Assembly (NCBI RefSeq): GCF_901709675.1
Contig: NC_051095.1
Span: 25,056,456 to 25,120,455, forward strand
Origin: Syngnathus acus
Lineage: Eukaryota; Chordata; Actinopteri; Syngnathiformes; Syngnathidae
Direction of reading: 5' to 3'
DNA: 64,000 nt
Shown: piece after piece, positions 10,286 to 20,034 of the stretch
Layout of the letters: every line of letters begins with the position of its first letter
Position numbering within the stretch: position 1 is the stretch's first letter
Translations under genes and position numbers: made by a program
Notes under the pieces: generated by a model
Database searches by the model: none
Told to the model about the DNA's origin: nothing
Seen by the model: only the letters and a program-made list of their open reading frames with translations

Positions 10286-11258
10286 CATCCTCAACTCCAT
10301 TATTAAAAATCTAAATACTACACAAAAAATGTACCCCTCCTATTTCATTGAGAATAAGAAATACTTGACAGTATGAATGAAATCACTAAGTTTAATGAGT
10401 AATTTGTGGACATTGGTCAAAAATTAGCTGTAGAAATCACTGATACTGATTAGTCTTTAATAGATAGGAGGAAGTTATCGACATTGTTTCCAAATGTAAG
10501 CCAAAACTGTCTACTGATTATGATGAAATTGATATGAAAACTGTAAAGTGGGTTATTGGGGGTTTTGCCAAGCCTTTAACATAAATCTTTATCATTTATG
10601 TCTGGCAAATTCCCTCAGATGAAAACAGCAAAAGTAATTCCATTTTACAAAAACTCAGATTTGCACCTTTTCACAAACTGTTTTCAAAAATACTAGAAAA
10701 ATTATTTGATGCCAGACTTGAGTCATTTACACAAAAATAACATCAACAGATAGCCAATATGGTTTTAGGAAAAATCTATCAACTTCCATGGCAATAATTG
10801 ACAAAATAGGGGAAATAACTAACTCTATTGACAGTAACCAACACACTGCCGGAATATTCATTGACTTGAAAAAAGCTTTTGACACCATAGAGCACGATAT
10901 TTTAGCCAATAAACTGGAACAATATGGTATTAGAGGAGTTGCTTTGAACTGTGTCAAAAGTTATATACGTAACAGACAGCAGTTTGTGAAAATAGGTCAA
11001 TATAGATCTTCGTGTTTAAACATTCCCAGCGGTGTCCCCCATATTAAATACATTGAAAACAAACTGGCAAAAAATATCTCAATCTTTTATAAAGCAAAGC
11101 ATTTTCTTGATCACTAATCACTCAATATATTATATTTTTCTTTGATATCACCATACTTGAGCTATTGCGCAGACATGGGGAAACAACTATAAAAGCTCAG
11201 TAGTACAAATCACTCGCTTACAGAAGGCGGCCATTCGAATTATAAATAAATCCGATTA

Positions 11259-12133
11259 CCGTATTTTCCACACTATTAGGCGCACTAAAAACTTAAATTT
11301 TACTCAAAAAAACACAGTGCGCCTTATAATGCAGAGCGCCTTATATATGGATCAATTGATGAATTTGTTGATCCATACTGGTTGTACACAGCGCTCTGCC
11401 AAAATGTTTCAGTACATTTTAGTACGACTAGTAAATTACAAGGTCGCATCGCTTCCCAGCATTACGGCAACTGTGGTCAGGGGGCGTCACTGAATAGCTG
11501 TTGTACCCGCGAGGCTATTTCATTTCAAAATCGGCTGTTCCGTTAATGTTTTCGAGTACGTTTACGGATCAATATCCAACGGAATCATAAATAAGCAGCA
11601 CCAATGTGTTAAATCAGTCTTTAGTCGGTTCCGATCACTTTTATGGGAGAGGGTTTGAGAAACGTGATTGTTTACAGGTGGCTGCCACAACACTTTGCTG
11701 AGGCTCATGGGAGTCTGCGAGCTGAGGCTCATGGGAGTTTGCGGGTGGCTAATGCTATAATGATAGCTGTTATACGCACGAGGCGATTTCATTTCAAAAT
11801 AGGCTACTCCTTTAATGTTCAGAGTAAATTTACGGATCGATATGGAAGGGAAACATAGGTAAGCAGTACCAATGTGTTAGATCGAACTTTAGTCAGTTCC
11901 GATCATTTTATAGGAGATAGTTTGAGAAACGCGATTATTTACAAAGGGCTCATTGGTTATTAGCTAGTGGATGCATACTGCAACCCTAGTCAACCTCAGT
12001 TTGTTGCAGTATAACTTCTATTTTATGAGCCTTTTAATACGGTGCGCCCTTTATATGAAATAATCTCTGGAATAAACAATTCAATGAGGGTGCGCCTTAT
12101 AATCCAGTGCGCCTTTTGGTGCAAAAAGTACGG
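11259..12133. mobile_element. TA-target MITE, GGCGCAC family
   Basis: Left end CCGTATTTTCCACACTATTA and an imperfect inverted right end ending GTACGG are flanked by TA. Inside are repeated GCGCCTTATA motifs near both ends. It is homologous over most of its length to the element at 55,650-56,459. Removing it with one TA restores the LINE codons SDY-LEHTNM, confirming the insertion boundary. No open frame of note. Confidence 0.9.
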
Positions 12134-12795
12134 TATCTAGAACACACTAACATGCTATTTTTTTTAATGACTGATTCTTAAATTCAAGGATCTTGTAGAT
12201 TATCAAACTGCTCAAATGGTGTTAAAAGCGCAGCAAAAATCCTTGCCTAAAAACATTTATATGCATTTTCACCAACATCACAGTGATTGCACACTAAGGG
12301 ATAATGACAGCAAATTTACTCTACTCAAACACAGAAAAACAATAAAAAGCTTTTGTATCTCCATTGCAGGTGTTAAACTCTGGAACAATCTGAATCAAAA
12401 CCTGAAACAATGCTCAAGTATGGTGATGTTTAAAAAGAAATTTAAGGAATTGATACTTATGAGTTATGATCACATTGAAATTCAATAATGTTATTGTGTT
12501 TTTCCTCTTTTCTGTACATGTGAAAGTAAACGTACAGTAATATGTAAAGTAACAACTTTGTTACAGGTAACTAAAAATTACTTTTAAATTGGATAGGGGG
12601 TGGGATTAAATAACTCCTACTTCTTCCCACTCCTTTTCAGATATGTAAATACTGCCCATTATGTGCTGTATTTTGTATTGTTTGCATCTAGCACTCATAC
12701 AAAGTCAATTTACATGACTTTCACTTCGGTTTTTTGCTTTATTGATGTATTGTTTACATGTTTGAGACGAATAAAAATTCATTCATCATTGTTTA

Positions 12796-13351
12796 AATGT
12801 CCTATTTTATTCATAATTTATCTACTATAATACATAGTATGTGACTGAAGTTTTTAAAAAGTATACAGAGCTCTGACGCCAATAGCAAAAATCTGGAAGT
12901 AATCCCCCCCATAAAAAAAAGAATTGCCTTATAAATGTTACAAGATGGTGGCAAAGCATGAATTTTGTTTTAAATCCTCATAGGATGATAGTAAAGCACT
13001 AAAACTCACTTTCACAATTCAAGATGTCGCCAAAGCAATACTTATTAGCAAAACAAAAACAAAAACAGCAAATGGGTGAATCTCGCAAAAATCTGCGAAT
13101 AACTGAATTCCCAAATGCCAAACCGTGAACATCTGGGTGTTACCGTTAATAAATAAATACATTAAAAAAACGTCCTGTACATTACGTACAAAAGACAATT
13201 GTCATTTTCAATTTTTTCCTCTACTGTCTTTCTACACTTTGAACTGCATGCTATGCGAAGACACCTAAAACTTCTGTCATATAAAGGCTCTATTTTTTTA
13301 TAGCCAACGGCAACAGAGCTCATCCTCACTATTGTTATTGTGAGAACTAAC
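12796..13351 (-). other. cpeb4 intron 3, part next to exon 3
   Basis: AT-rich non-coding DNA directly downstream of the exon 3 donor. No further cpeb4 exon was found between here and the left edge, so the intron appears to be longer than 13 kb within this window. Confidence 0.6.
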
Positions 13352-13445
13352 CTTTCAAGGAATCCTGTTCAGCCCTCATTATGTCGATCAGGGAGTTCTC
13401 CAGAGAGTGCATGTTGAAACCATCAAAGGAGCGGGTTCTCTCTTG
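13352..13445 (-). CDS. cpeb4: cpeb4 coding exon 3
   Basis: 94 bases coding QERTRSFDGFNMHSLENSLI and on to AEQDSLK, a segment highly conserved in CPEB2-4 ahead of the RRMs. The acceptor is CTCTTTTTAG immediately before CAAGAG; the donor is AAAG followed by GTTAGT. The exon ends in phase 1. The next exon, expected to lead toward the first RRM, is absent from the window. Confidence 0.93.
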
Positions 13446-14368
13446 CTAAAAAGAGAGGAAGAAACAATTAGCCTCCTCACAGTTTTCCCATCACCACCTG
13501 AGGCACTGTCAGCCCTGACACAGTTAGCTGCTAGTGGCTGGCAAGGTTATAATAAACTGCATAGGCCAAAGGTATCCACATTTTTTTCGATGAGGGCCAC
13601 GTTTATAAACATATAGGAGGGGATGGGCCACTTACTAGAAATTAGGTATATAGCCTTAACTTTAGTGTATTCAACTTCAATCAATTAAAAGTGGTCAAAT
13701 GTGTTATATTGTTGAACATAATTAAAGACAACACTGCATTCATCACAGCTTTCCATAAATGGATCTTTGTTGATTTATACATAAAAAGCTCATTCTCAGA
13801 ACAGCAGCCTCAGATTTCTTCTGTTTGGGCTTATTGCACTGAACTCTAAGTGGACTGTTAAGTATTATTTGTTGGTTATTTATATGATAATTAAGTTAAT
13901 ATTTTTCAAATCATCTTTTTCCATGTTTTTAATAAAAAATACTTATTGTGGCCTTTTCAAAACGTCTCTCACCTAACAAATACACAATATTACAAAAAAA
14001 TAAATCATCAAAATTAAACATTGCCCCAAAAACGTAATGAAAACCAACTGCAAGGAGCTATAAAGGGTCCTCGCAACACTGGCCTCATTGGGGTCCTGGC
14101 ACAAAATCTCTCTAAAATATAAATGTTTTAGCCAGGCCTGATGTGTGCACAGTTTCATGAATGTGCCTGTTTAGATCTTCCAAAAAAAAAAAAAAAAAAA
14201 ACAGCACAATGGCTCACAATTCCAAAATGAAGTCAAATTGGTGGCCTGCCTGTTAAGTTTGGTATGTGGCTCCCAAAGACATTTTGTGGGTCTTGGGCTG
14301 TTATGTATGTAGCTGAATTTTCAGGGATCTACGTGAAATGTAGAACTGGGAGTACTTTGTTAAAATTT

Positions 14369-14409
<41 letters not shown>

Positions 14410-17400
14410 AGGGGGGGCTATACAGCCATGTTTGGGGGGAAAATGGCAACAAAAAAGGTAAAATATTAATTTTTATCATTATTTTGTATTGGCAATGCTT
14501 CATGTTAAAACTTGTTAAAAACGCTCAAAGTTTGAAGAGAATCGGATTAAATCTGTTGGAGTTTGTTGAAATATGACTTCCATTTTAAATCAAACATACA
14601 AAGTTTGAAAACAATCAAACAAAAATCTCTAGCTGTCTCTATAGAAAGGTCCCCAAAAATGGTGGAAAATGTCAAAGTAAATCAAAGTGGAAGACCTTTT
14701 TTGTACGTCGTGGCTTGTGACATGCCTCACAATTTTTGTAGGTCTCAGTGAAATGTACAACAACAAATTTTGATGCCCGGCCTCTATCATATATTATGCT
14801 GAAAACATAAAATGACCAGTCATTTTTGTACGTCTAGAAGCGCCATGTTACGCTCAATTTTTGTAGCTGTAGGTCAAACGTACCAGGACAGGGATTTGTT
14901 CAACCATTGTAGGGGGTGGGGTGCTACAGACATCTTGTTTTTGTACTTTTGGTGAGCTTTCGTTCACATTTAGTTACACAAAAATGCAATTCTTTATTGA
15001 AAATTACCCTCGTGAAGCGGTTCAGATAATGAATGCATGGACGGCAGGATTACTGCAACAATAGGTACCTGGCAACATTCACTGCATGAATGAAAATTCA
15101 CAAACTAAAATAACCCTAACCCTACTTATCCTGGGGGAGTCAATGACACTAAACAAAATGTTTTCGGTCGGTCGGTCGGTCGTGTCCTGTCCTGTCCTGT
15201 CCTGTCCTGTCCTGTCCTGTCCTGTCCTGTCCTGTCCTGTCCCGACGGGGGTCGCGGGCGTGCTGGAGCCTATCCCAGCAGTCATCGGGCAGTAGGCGGG
15301 GGACACCCTGAACCGGTTGCCAGCCAATCGCAGGGCACACTCACACCCAGGGGCATTTTGGAGTACTCAATTGTCCTACCAAGCATGTTTTTGGCATTTG
15401 AAACAAATTCTGCAAAGCGTGATGCCGACTGTACATCTAAGAGGCTTGAAAGCAGACAAAGCATCAGTATACTTACATATAGCACAGGACTTCTGAAATG
15501 AGCGTAAGCAAGCCAGGGAATGAGAATAATTCCCTCCGGCCAAGTGACGTACACATGACCATCACATATCCTGTTTTGCTCAATGGCTAATGCATTTGCA
15601 GACGAATGTAGTCAATAGTATGAGAATTATAAGACCCAAGGAGGACATACTAGTTATCACTGATGACCTACAGCAGGGGTGTCAAACTCATTTTTTTCAC
15701 GGGCCGCATTGTAATCATAGCTTCTTTCGGAGGGCCATTATGACTGTCAACCCAAATAAATGTAAAAGCACATATATACAGTAAAAGTTACAAAACAAAC
15801 TGACAAATAACTTGTTTTCAGATCAGACAAGTAAAAACTGGTCAAATATTGAAAAAAAAAAAGATATTATAGTGAAGACAATTTGCAATCTAGTAATGAC
15901 ACGAATTTGATGCACAATTTGCCTTTGCGGGCCACATAAAATGATGTGGCGGGCCGTATCTGGCCTTGAGTTTGACACCTGTGACCTACAGGAACCCCAG
16001 TGGAAGACATGACCACAGCGTCACAACCAGCTAAACAAAATTAATGGATATATTGTGATAGCTTCACCTGGAAAGGGTAGACATTATCACTGCGGGTCAC
16101 AGCATCCTCCACCCAACCCTTGTGATTGAAGCCAGAGTTATTTCGGGGAAACTTCTGGGAAGGAACCTGAGGAACAGGAAGACTTTCATCCACAGGCCAA
16201 CATTATTTTGTATTAATACTACTCTTAATATGAAATTGTATAACATATTTTTAATCAGGCACATGCTTACATAACTACTAGCAGCTAAAAGACAACTACT
16301 CAGATGCACTAAATACGGTAGTGACGGAAATGATGTTTTAAAATAATCTAACTTTCTGGAATATAGCATGCGTCATATTGAAACATTTAATTCCTAATAT
16401 TTACGTGTATAAAACAGTATACAATATTGAGACAAAGCAACCACAAAACGAGTGCTGTTGTACTGCCTGTGGACCAATGTCCAACTTATTAAGTTAAGCA
16501 ACCCCTATAAAATACCACTCGATCATAGTAGCCATTCAATGTCAATTACTATGCAAAAAAAATATCAACATCCACTTTGCAGATTTACATGTACACACGT
16601 TTTGATGACTCGGGACATTTGAATCTACCTGACTGTTGGGGAAGGACTTCTTTAGCGGAGAGATGGAGTTAAGGCCAGTCATTCCTCCACCTACACCACG
16701 TCGGTATTCTCGAACCCCATGTGTGCCCCCCCAGCCTCCATAGCTGCCCGGGCTCCAGGTGGTTGATGTGGGTGTGGGGGGGCTCTGGAAGCTTCCCCAG
16801 GGTGAAGGGTGTTTGCTCTGGGCAGGAGTGAGGTGGGGCAGCTGGGGGAAGCCTCCGGTCCGATGAGCGTGCGGAGGAAAGGAGGGCTGAGGAGCATGAG
16901 GGCTTGCCGGAGAGCGCCGGTGCTGCGGTGGAACGCCTTGTCCGTGAGGATGATAGGGCGGGGGCTGGGGTGCGGGAGGATGGTGCTGGGAGACTGGTCC
17001 GATCTGTGGGGAAAAATTGCCACCTGCACCAAAGCCAGGCCCGGCGTGGTGGGAGAAGCTCTGGAACAGCAGGGGAGGTGCATTGCCATTGGAGCCAGCA
17101 GGCCCAAAGAAGCCCCCAACATCATCACCTACCACTGGAGACTGGGTACAAGGAACAGCAGGGGACCAGTTGTTGAAGCTCGTCAGTGAGGAAGTGGGGG
17201 ACTGTGTGCACCCTGTACCCATTCCCAGGGTATCCTGGTAATCAAACGCACTTAGCACTGGTGACTCCATCCTTAGCTTCTCCTTCCCACCACTGCTCTC
17301 CAGAGAACCTTTCTCCAATAAGTTGTCTTCAGGAAGAGCTCCCTCCTGATCTCCTAAGGAAGCACCAGCCTCCTGCTGGCCTGGAGAGAGGGCCTGAGGC

Positions 17401-17687
17401 TGAGCCTGGACCTGAGACTTTTCCTGCATTTCCTGGAGGTCTAAAGCCTTGGACTTGTCCGACTCCAGAATCTCATCTTGCATGCTACTTTGTTGGGCTA
17501 CTGCAGGGAACAGCCAACCACTTCCCCCATTGGTGGAGCAGGTGTTGTTTACAAAGGAGGGGGGGCTTGGAGGGTTGGAGGGATGGTGAGGGTGCTGGGG
17601 TTGGAGTAGTGGAGGGATCCTTACAGGGAAAGCAGATTTGTTACCACTGCTGTTTTTCACCAGAACTCCAAACCCGTAGTCCCCCAT
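13352..17687 (-). CDS. cpeb4: cpeb4, coding exons 1-3 (partial gene, rest off the left edge)
   Basis: Cytoplasmic polyadenylation element-binding protein 4, a cytoplasmic RNA-binding protein that in other vertebrates binds U-rich elements in 3'UTRs and controls poly(A) tail length and translation. Three coding exons are joined by consensus splice sites with compatible phases: 17,687-16,629 (353 codons, phase 0), 16,166-16,068 (33 codons, phase 0) and 13,445-13,352 (31 codons plus one base). Together they code 417 residues of the disordered N-terminal half. The start is the ATG of MGDYGFGVLV, the family's conserved N-terminus. The two RRMs and the C-terminal zinc-binding domain are encoded by later exons that are not in the window. 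Assignment to CPEB4 rather than CPEB2/3 rests on exon 1 motifs and on linkage to stc2; exon 2 is rather diverged. Confidence 0.93.
14371..14408. repeat. (TG)n microsatellite
   Basis: About 19 uninterrupted TG units followed by GGAGGGGGGG. In the cpeb4 transcript sense this reads (CA)n. Confidence 0.95.
15163..15240. repeat. (CGGT)n then (CCTGT)n microsatellite
   Basis: Four CGGT units are followed by eleven CCTGT units (15,186-15,240). The array abuts the tail end of a truncated SINE at 15,241. Confidence 0.95.
15241..15395 (-). mobile_element. Truncated family-2 SINE
   Basis: Matches the 3' half of the SINE at 9921-10,285 (GGGATAGGCTCCAGCACGCC, AACCGGTTGCCAGCCAATCG on one strand or the other). 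The tRNA-like head is missing. Confidence 0.85.
15674..15983. mobile_element. hAT-type MITE with perfect 8-base target duplication
   Basis: Left terminus CAGGGGTGTCAAACTCA and inverted right terminus TGAGTTTGACACCTGTG, flanked on both sides by ACCTACAG (15,666-15,673 and 15,984-15,991). Inside, GGGCCGCATTG and GGGCCACATAAAATGATGTG follow the usual pattern of hAT MITEs of this group. Non-coding. Confidence 0.95.
16068..16166 (-). CDS. cpeb4: cpeb4 coding exon 2
   Basis: 99 bases, 33 codons, from VPSQKF to VYPFQ, containing GWVEDAVTRSDNVYPF. It corresponds to the exon that in mammals reads KSWMEDSLNRADNIFPF. The acceptor is TTCCTCAG before GTTCCT; the donor is CAG followed by GTGAAG. Both ends are phase 0, so skipping would keep frame. 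Confidence 0.88.
16629..17687 (-). CDS. cpeb4: cpeb4 coding exon 1
   Basis: 353 codons from MGDYGFGVLV to KKSFPNSQ. Landmarks in order: NKSAFPVR (13-20), WLFPA with QDEILESDKSKA, MESPVLSAFDYQ, SLTSFNNWSPA, FSPQIGPVSQHH, HRRSPASPHAPQPSFP, the PPTPTSTTWSPGSYGGWGG stretch and GLNSISPLKK. It is rich in Pro, Ser, Gln and His, with no folded domain expected. The donor is CAG followed by GTAGAT. Reading past the donor gives a spurious extension into the intron. In mammals this region drives condensates and carries phosphorylation sites. Confidence 0.95.
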
Positions 17688-18460
17688 TTAGGACACCCAG
17701 TAAATATTCAGTAGGTTTAGGCTTTCACCAATTTTTTTTTTTAATCCTGAAAAAGAGGACAATTGCACAATTGGATTAGAATGATCAAAAATCTCACATC
17801 AAAGTACACCTTGAATGAGTCTGGTTATTAAAAACAACATATACGTATGGCAGTGGATTAGTACTTACATCGCATCATGTCTGTTTTCTAATGCAAGAAC
17901 AGAAACGAAAGATGCGTCTAGCTGGGGTGATAATGCTGGTAAATGCAAATAGGGATAACACCCAACAGAACCAGCATAGGCAGCAACTAAACGGCCGGCT
18001 TGACGCCTACAAAGGTCGTTGCGCAGCTAGCGGCAAAGCTAACATCGACTCCACCACCTTGCATGTGTCCTTTTCATCATGCACACGAACCAAGCTATTT
18101 TAAAGCACCCCGCAGCATTACTGTGTATTTGTGACAGAACCGGTCTGCGCCGAGGTGGGCACCAGCGTGGACACCTACCGTGAAATTTTCCTTTCTAAGC
18201 AATGACCTCCTCACACGTAGCCATTTAAATACAGGAAAATGCTGATGACGTCTATCGTCGGTACTCAATGTAGGGTAGTTCCCTTACTGGATCCGCTATG
18301 CTAGCTCAAGGGACGTTGACACAACGCTAGCATATTTGCACAGCAGCTGGCTAGCATTAAAGCGCTTTCTGCGGATAACAGTGTCAAACGAAACGAACGA
18401 ATGTACGCGACACCATCACGGACGAAAGCTCGGTGGAAATTTCCCGGGATGACAAGTGGG
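17688..18460 (-). other. cpeb4 5' region, possible 5'UTR exon boundary
   Basis: Upstream of the cpeb4 start codon there is a good acceptor on the minus strand, TCCTCTTTTTCAG, with the exon starting at 17,746. This would mean a 59-base leader segment joined to a non-coding first exon farther up. The upstream donor was not determined. An unspliced leader is the alternative. Confidence 0.4.
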
Positions 18461-18900
18461 AAATGGAGCTTGGCTATTTAAACGCCCTTGTCTATTTCAT
18501 TCCCTGTATGTTCAATGTCACACAGCAAAGCCATCAAATTTTCACCCCGAAACAACGCATTGCAACTGCCTCTGCTTCCCTAAAGTACCGAGAATAAGAG
18601 TAAATCGGTAGCAACTTGGTCATAACTACCTTCAGTTCGGCGTCATGACCTCGTTTTGATGTTGCCATATTTCAGCGTTTATACTTTTTCTGCATTTCAC
18701 AGACGGTCGGTGTAAGTGGTTTCTTCTTTCATCCAGATGACAGCTGAGCCAGTCGGCGGACACTTCCGAGTCCAAGCCCCGCCCTGACTGCGACCAGGAA
18801 GCCAATGAGCGTCAGGGTTTTCACTTTAGTCCCGCCCCGTCATCTTCCGTTTGATTGGATAATTATCGTGTAGCCGCGCTATGGCACGCCTTAATTCAAC
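18461..18900 (-). promoter_or_regulatory. Probable cpeb4 promoter region
   Basis: A CpG-richer interval 0.8-1.2 kb upstream of the start codon contains CCAAT-type boxes (GCCAATGAG near 18,801 and GATTGG near 18,854) and a GC box (CCCGCCCCG near 18,831). No TATA box is clear and the start site cannot be fixed from sequence alone. Confidence 0.5.
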
Positions 18901-19328
18901 AAATGGCACATGTTCTCCACCCACATAAGGATGCATTGAAATTAAAGGGAGGAGTTGCAGGGGAGCACGTTAATGATCAAATGTAGATATCCTGCTGTAA
19001 TGTTTGTCAAAGACCTTTTTGGAATGAGGTCATTTCAGGCAAAATAAACGGGTTAAGCAGAATGGTGCACTATTTTCAGCAATTTAGTGAAAAATGCAGT
19101 GGGCACGATTTGATTAAACAAAGTCGGCCCTCCACCTCACCCAGCAGCTCATGACAGATCAGGAAATTCACTACCTCATAATTTTCTCCAGAATCATTTC
19201 ACTCTTATAATATATTTTTAAAATCTTTTGTTTGTGTCGAAAAGCATACATGTGTGCATGTTGCTAGGCTTGATTTTCATTTTCCACTCTCACTCTAACA
19301 GAGAAGTTCTTCAAATGAGGGCCTGCAT
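18901..19328. other. Non-coding stretch, nothing recognised
   Basis: No exon or repeat family recognised; composition is ordinary. Confidence 0.5.
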
Positions 19329-20026
19329 CAGGGCCGGTTCTAGGAATGCACATAAGAGGGGGCAGTCAGAAATGTGAAGGGGGCATGTTCTTTTTTCATA
19401 TTTTTTTTTTTACACATTTTTAACACTGTTAGTGTTTTCTTCACGGCAGTTGTTAGCTGTGTGTCCAGATCTCAACCTGGAGAAGTGGATTGCACTCTGT
19501 CAGGCCTCTACACTAAGACCTGTCCAGCTTGGGTGTCCCACCTGAAGATTAAAGCTTCTGCTGGTATTGCTCTTAGGGTCACTGAGGCACGCAAACCCCC
19601 TGACCACAATAAGGTGGCAATCTCTCAGGAGGGGGGGGGGGAAACATATAATATGAATGTTATATTAAGTATTATTTGAGTTGTTGCTAATCATTAGTTA
19701 TATCACGGGTCATTACGACGAGTTTGGTGGAGTTTTTACTGCTTCTTCCAACTCCTACCGCGCTGACTGTAACTTGACACTCTCTGGCTGCGTCTTGCCT
19801 CATTTGCATACTCACAGTGATTGGATGTTTACGGAGGGGCGCGGAGTCCTGACAGCAGGCTGTGTGAGGGAGGACACACACTGCACCGACATGAGAGAAG
19901 AGAGGGGGCTGATTAACGTGTGTTTCTATCAGCGGATTTTTCACTTCTAGAAGTTTGATTCGAGGGGGCAGGACATCTGTTTGAGGGGGCGTTGCCCCCT
20001 CTTGCCCCTGCGTAGAGCCGGCACTG
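19329..20026. mobile_element. hAT-type MITE with perfect 8-base target duplication
   Basis: Ends CAGGGCCGGTTCTA and TAGAGCCGGCACTG are inverted, with GAGGGGGC-type subterminal repeats on both sides. The flanks are the identical 8-mer GCCTGCAT (19,321-19,328 and 20,027-20,034). 698 bases, no transposase coding. Confidence 0.93.
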
Positions 20027-20034
20027 GCCTGCAT

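Larger units (their letters stand above)
9350..12795 (+). mobile_element. Decayed LINE with endonuclease and RT remnants, ATTC tail
   Basis: On the plus strand, pieces of one LINE follow in order: end of the endonuclease (LYPKITRPT, SATLIDNIFTND, TDISNHLPIF, 9515-9690), RT (IDLKKAFDTIEHDIL and SYIRNRQQFVKIG, 10,788-11,050), C-terminal region (RLQKAAIRIINKSDY before 11,258, then LEHTNM after 12,135; GVKLWNNLNQ at 12,370) and a 3'UTR ending AATAAAAATTCATTCATC near 12,795. It is interrupted by a SINE (9921-10,285) and a MITE (11,259-12,133) and carries many frame breaks. Confidence 0.8.
13446..16067 (-). other. cpeb4 intron 2
   Basis: 2.6 kb intron carrying a TG microsatellite, a poly-A run (about 14,182-14,200), a CCTGT microsatellite fused to a truncated SINE, and a hAT MITE. 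No further exon signal was found. Confidence 0.8.

Noticed and set aside
13973-14158. Possible extra cpeb4 exon on the minus strand
   Set aside because: An acceptor-like TTATATTTTAG precedes a short open stretch (CQDPNEASVARTLYSS), but it matches nothing in CPEB proteins and exon 2 joins exon 3 in phase without it.
16809-17779. Plus-strand open frames opposite cpeb4 exon 1
   Set aside because: Antisense shadows of a GC-rich, proline-coding exon; the minus frame has the family motifs and splice sites.
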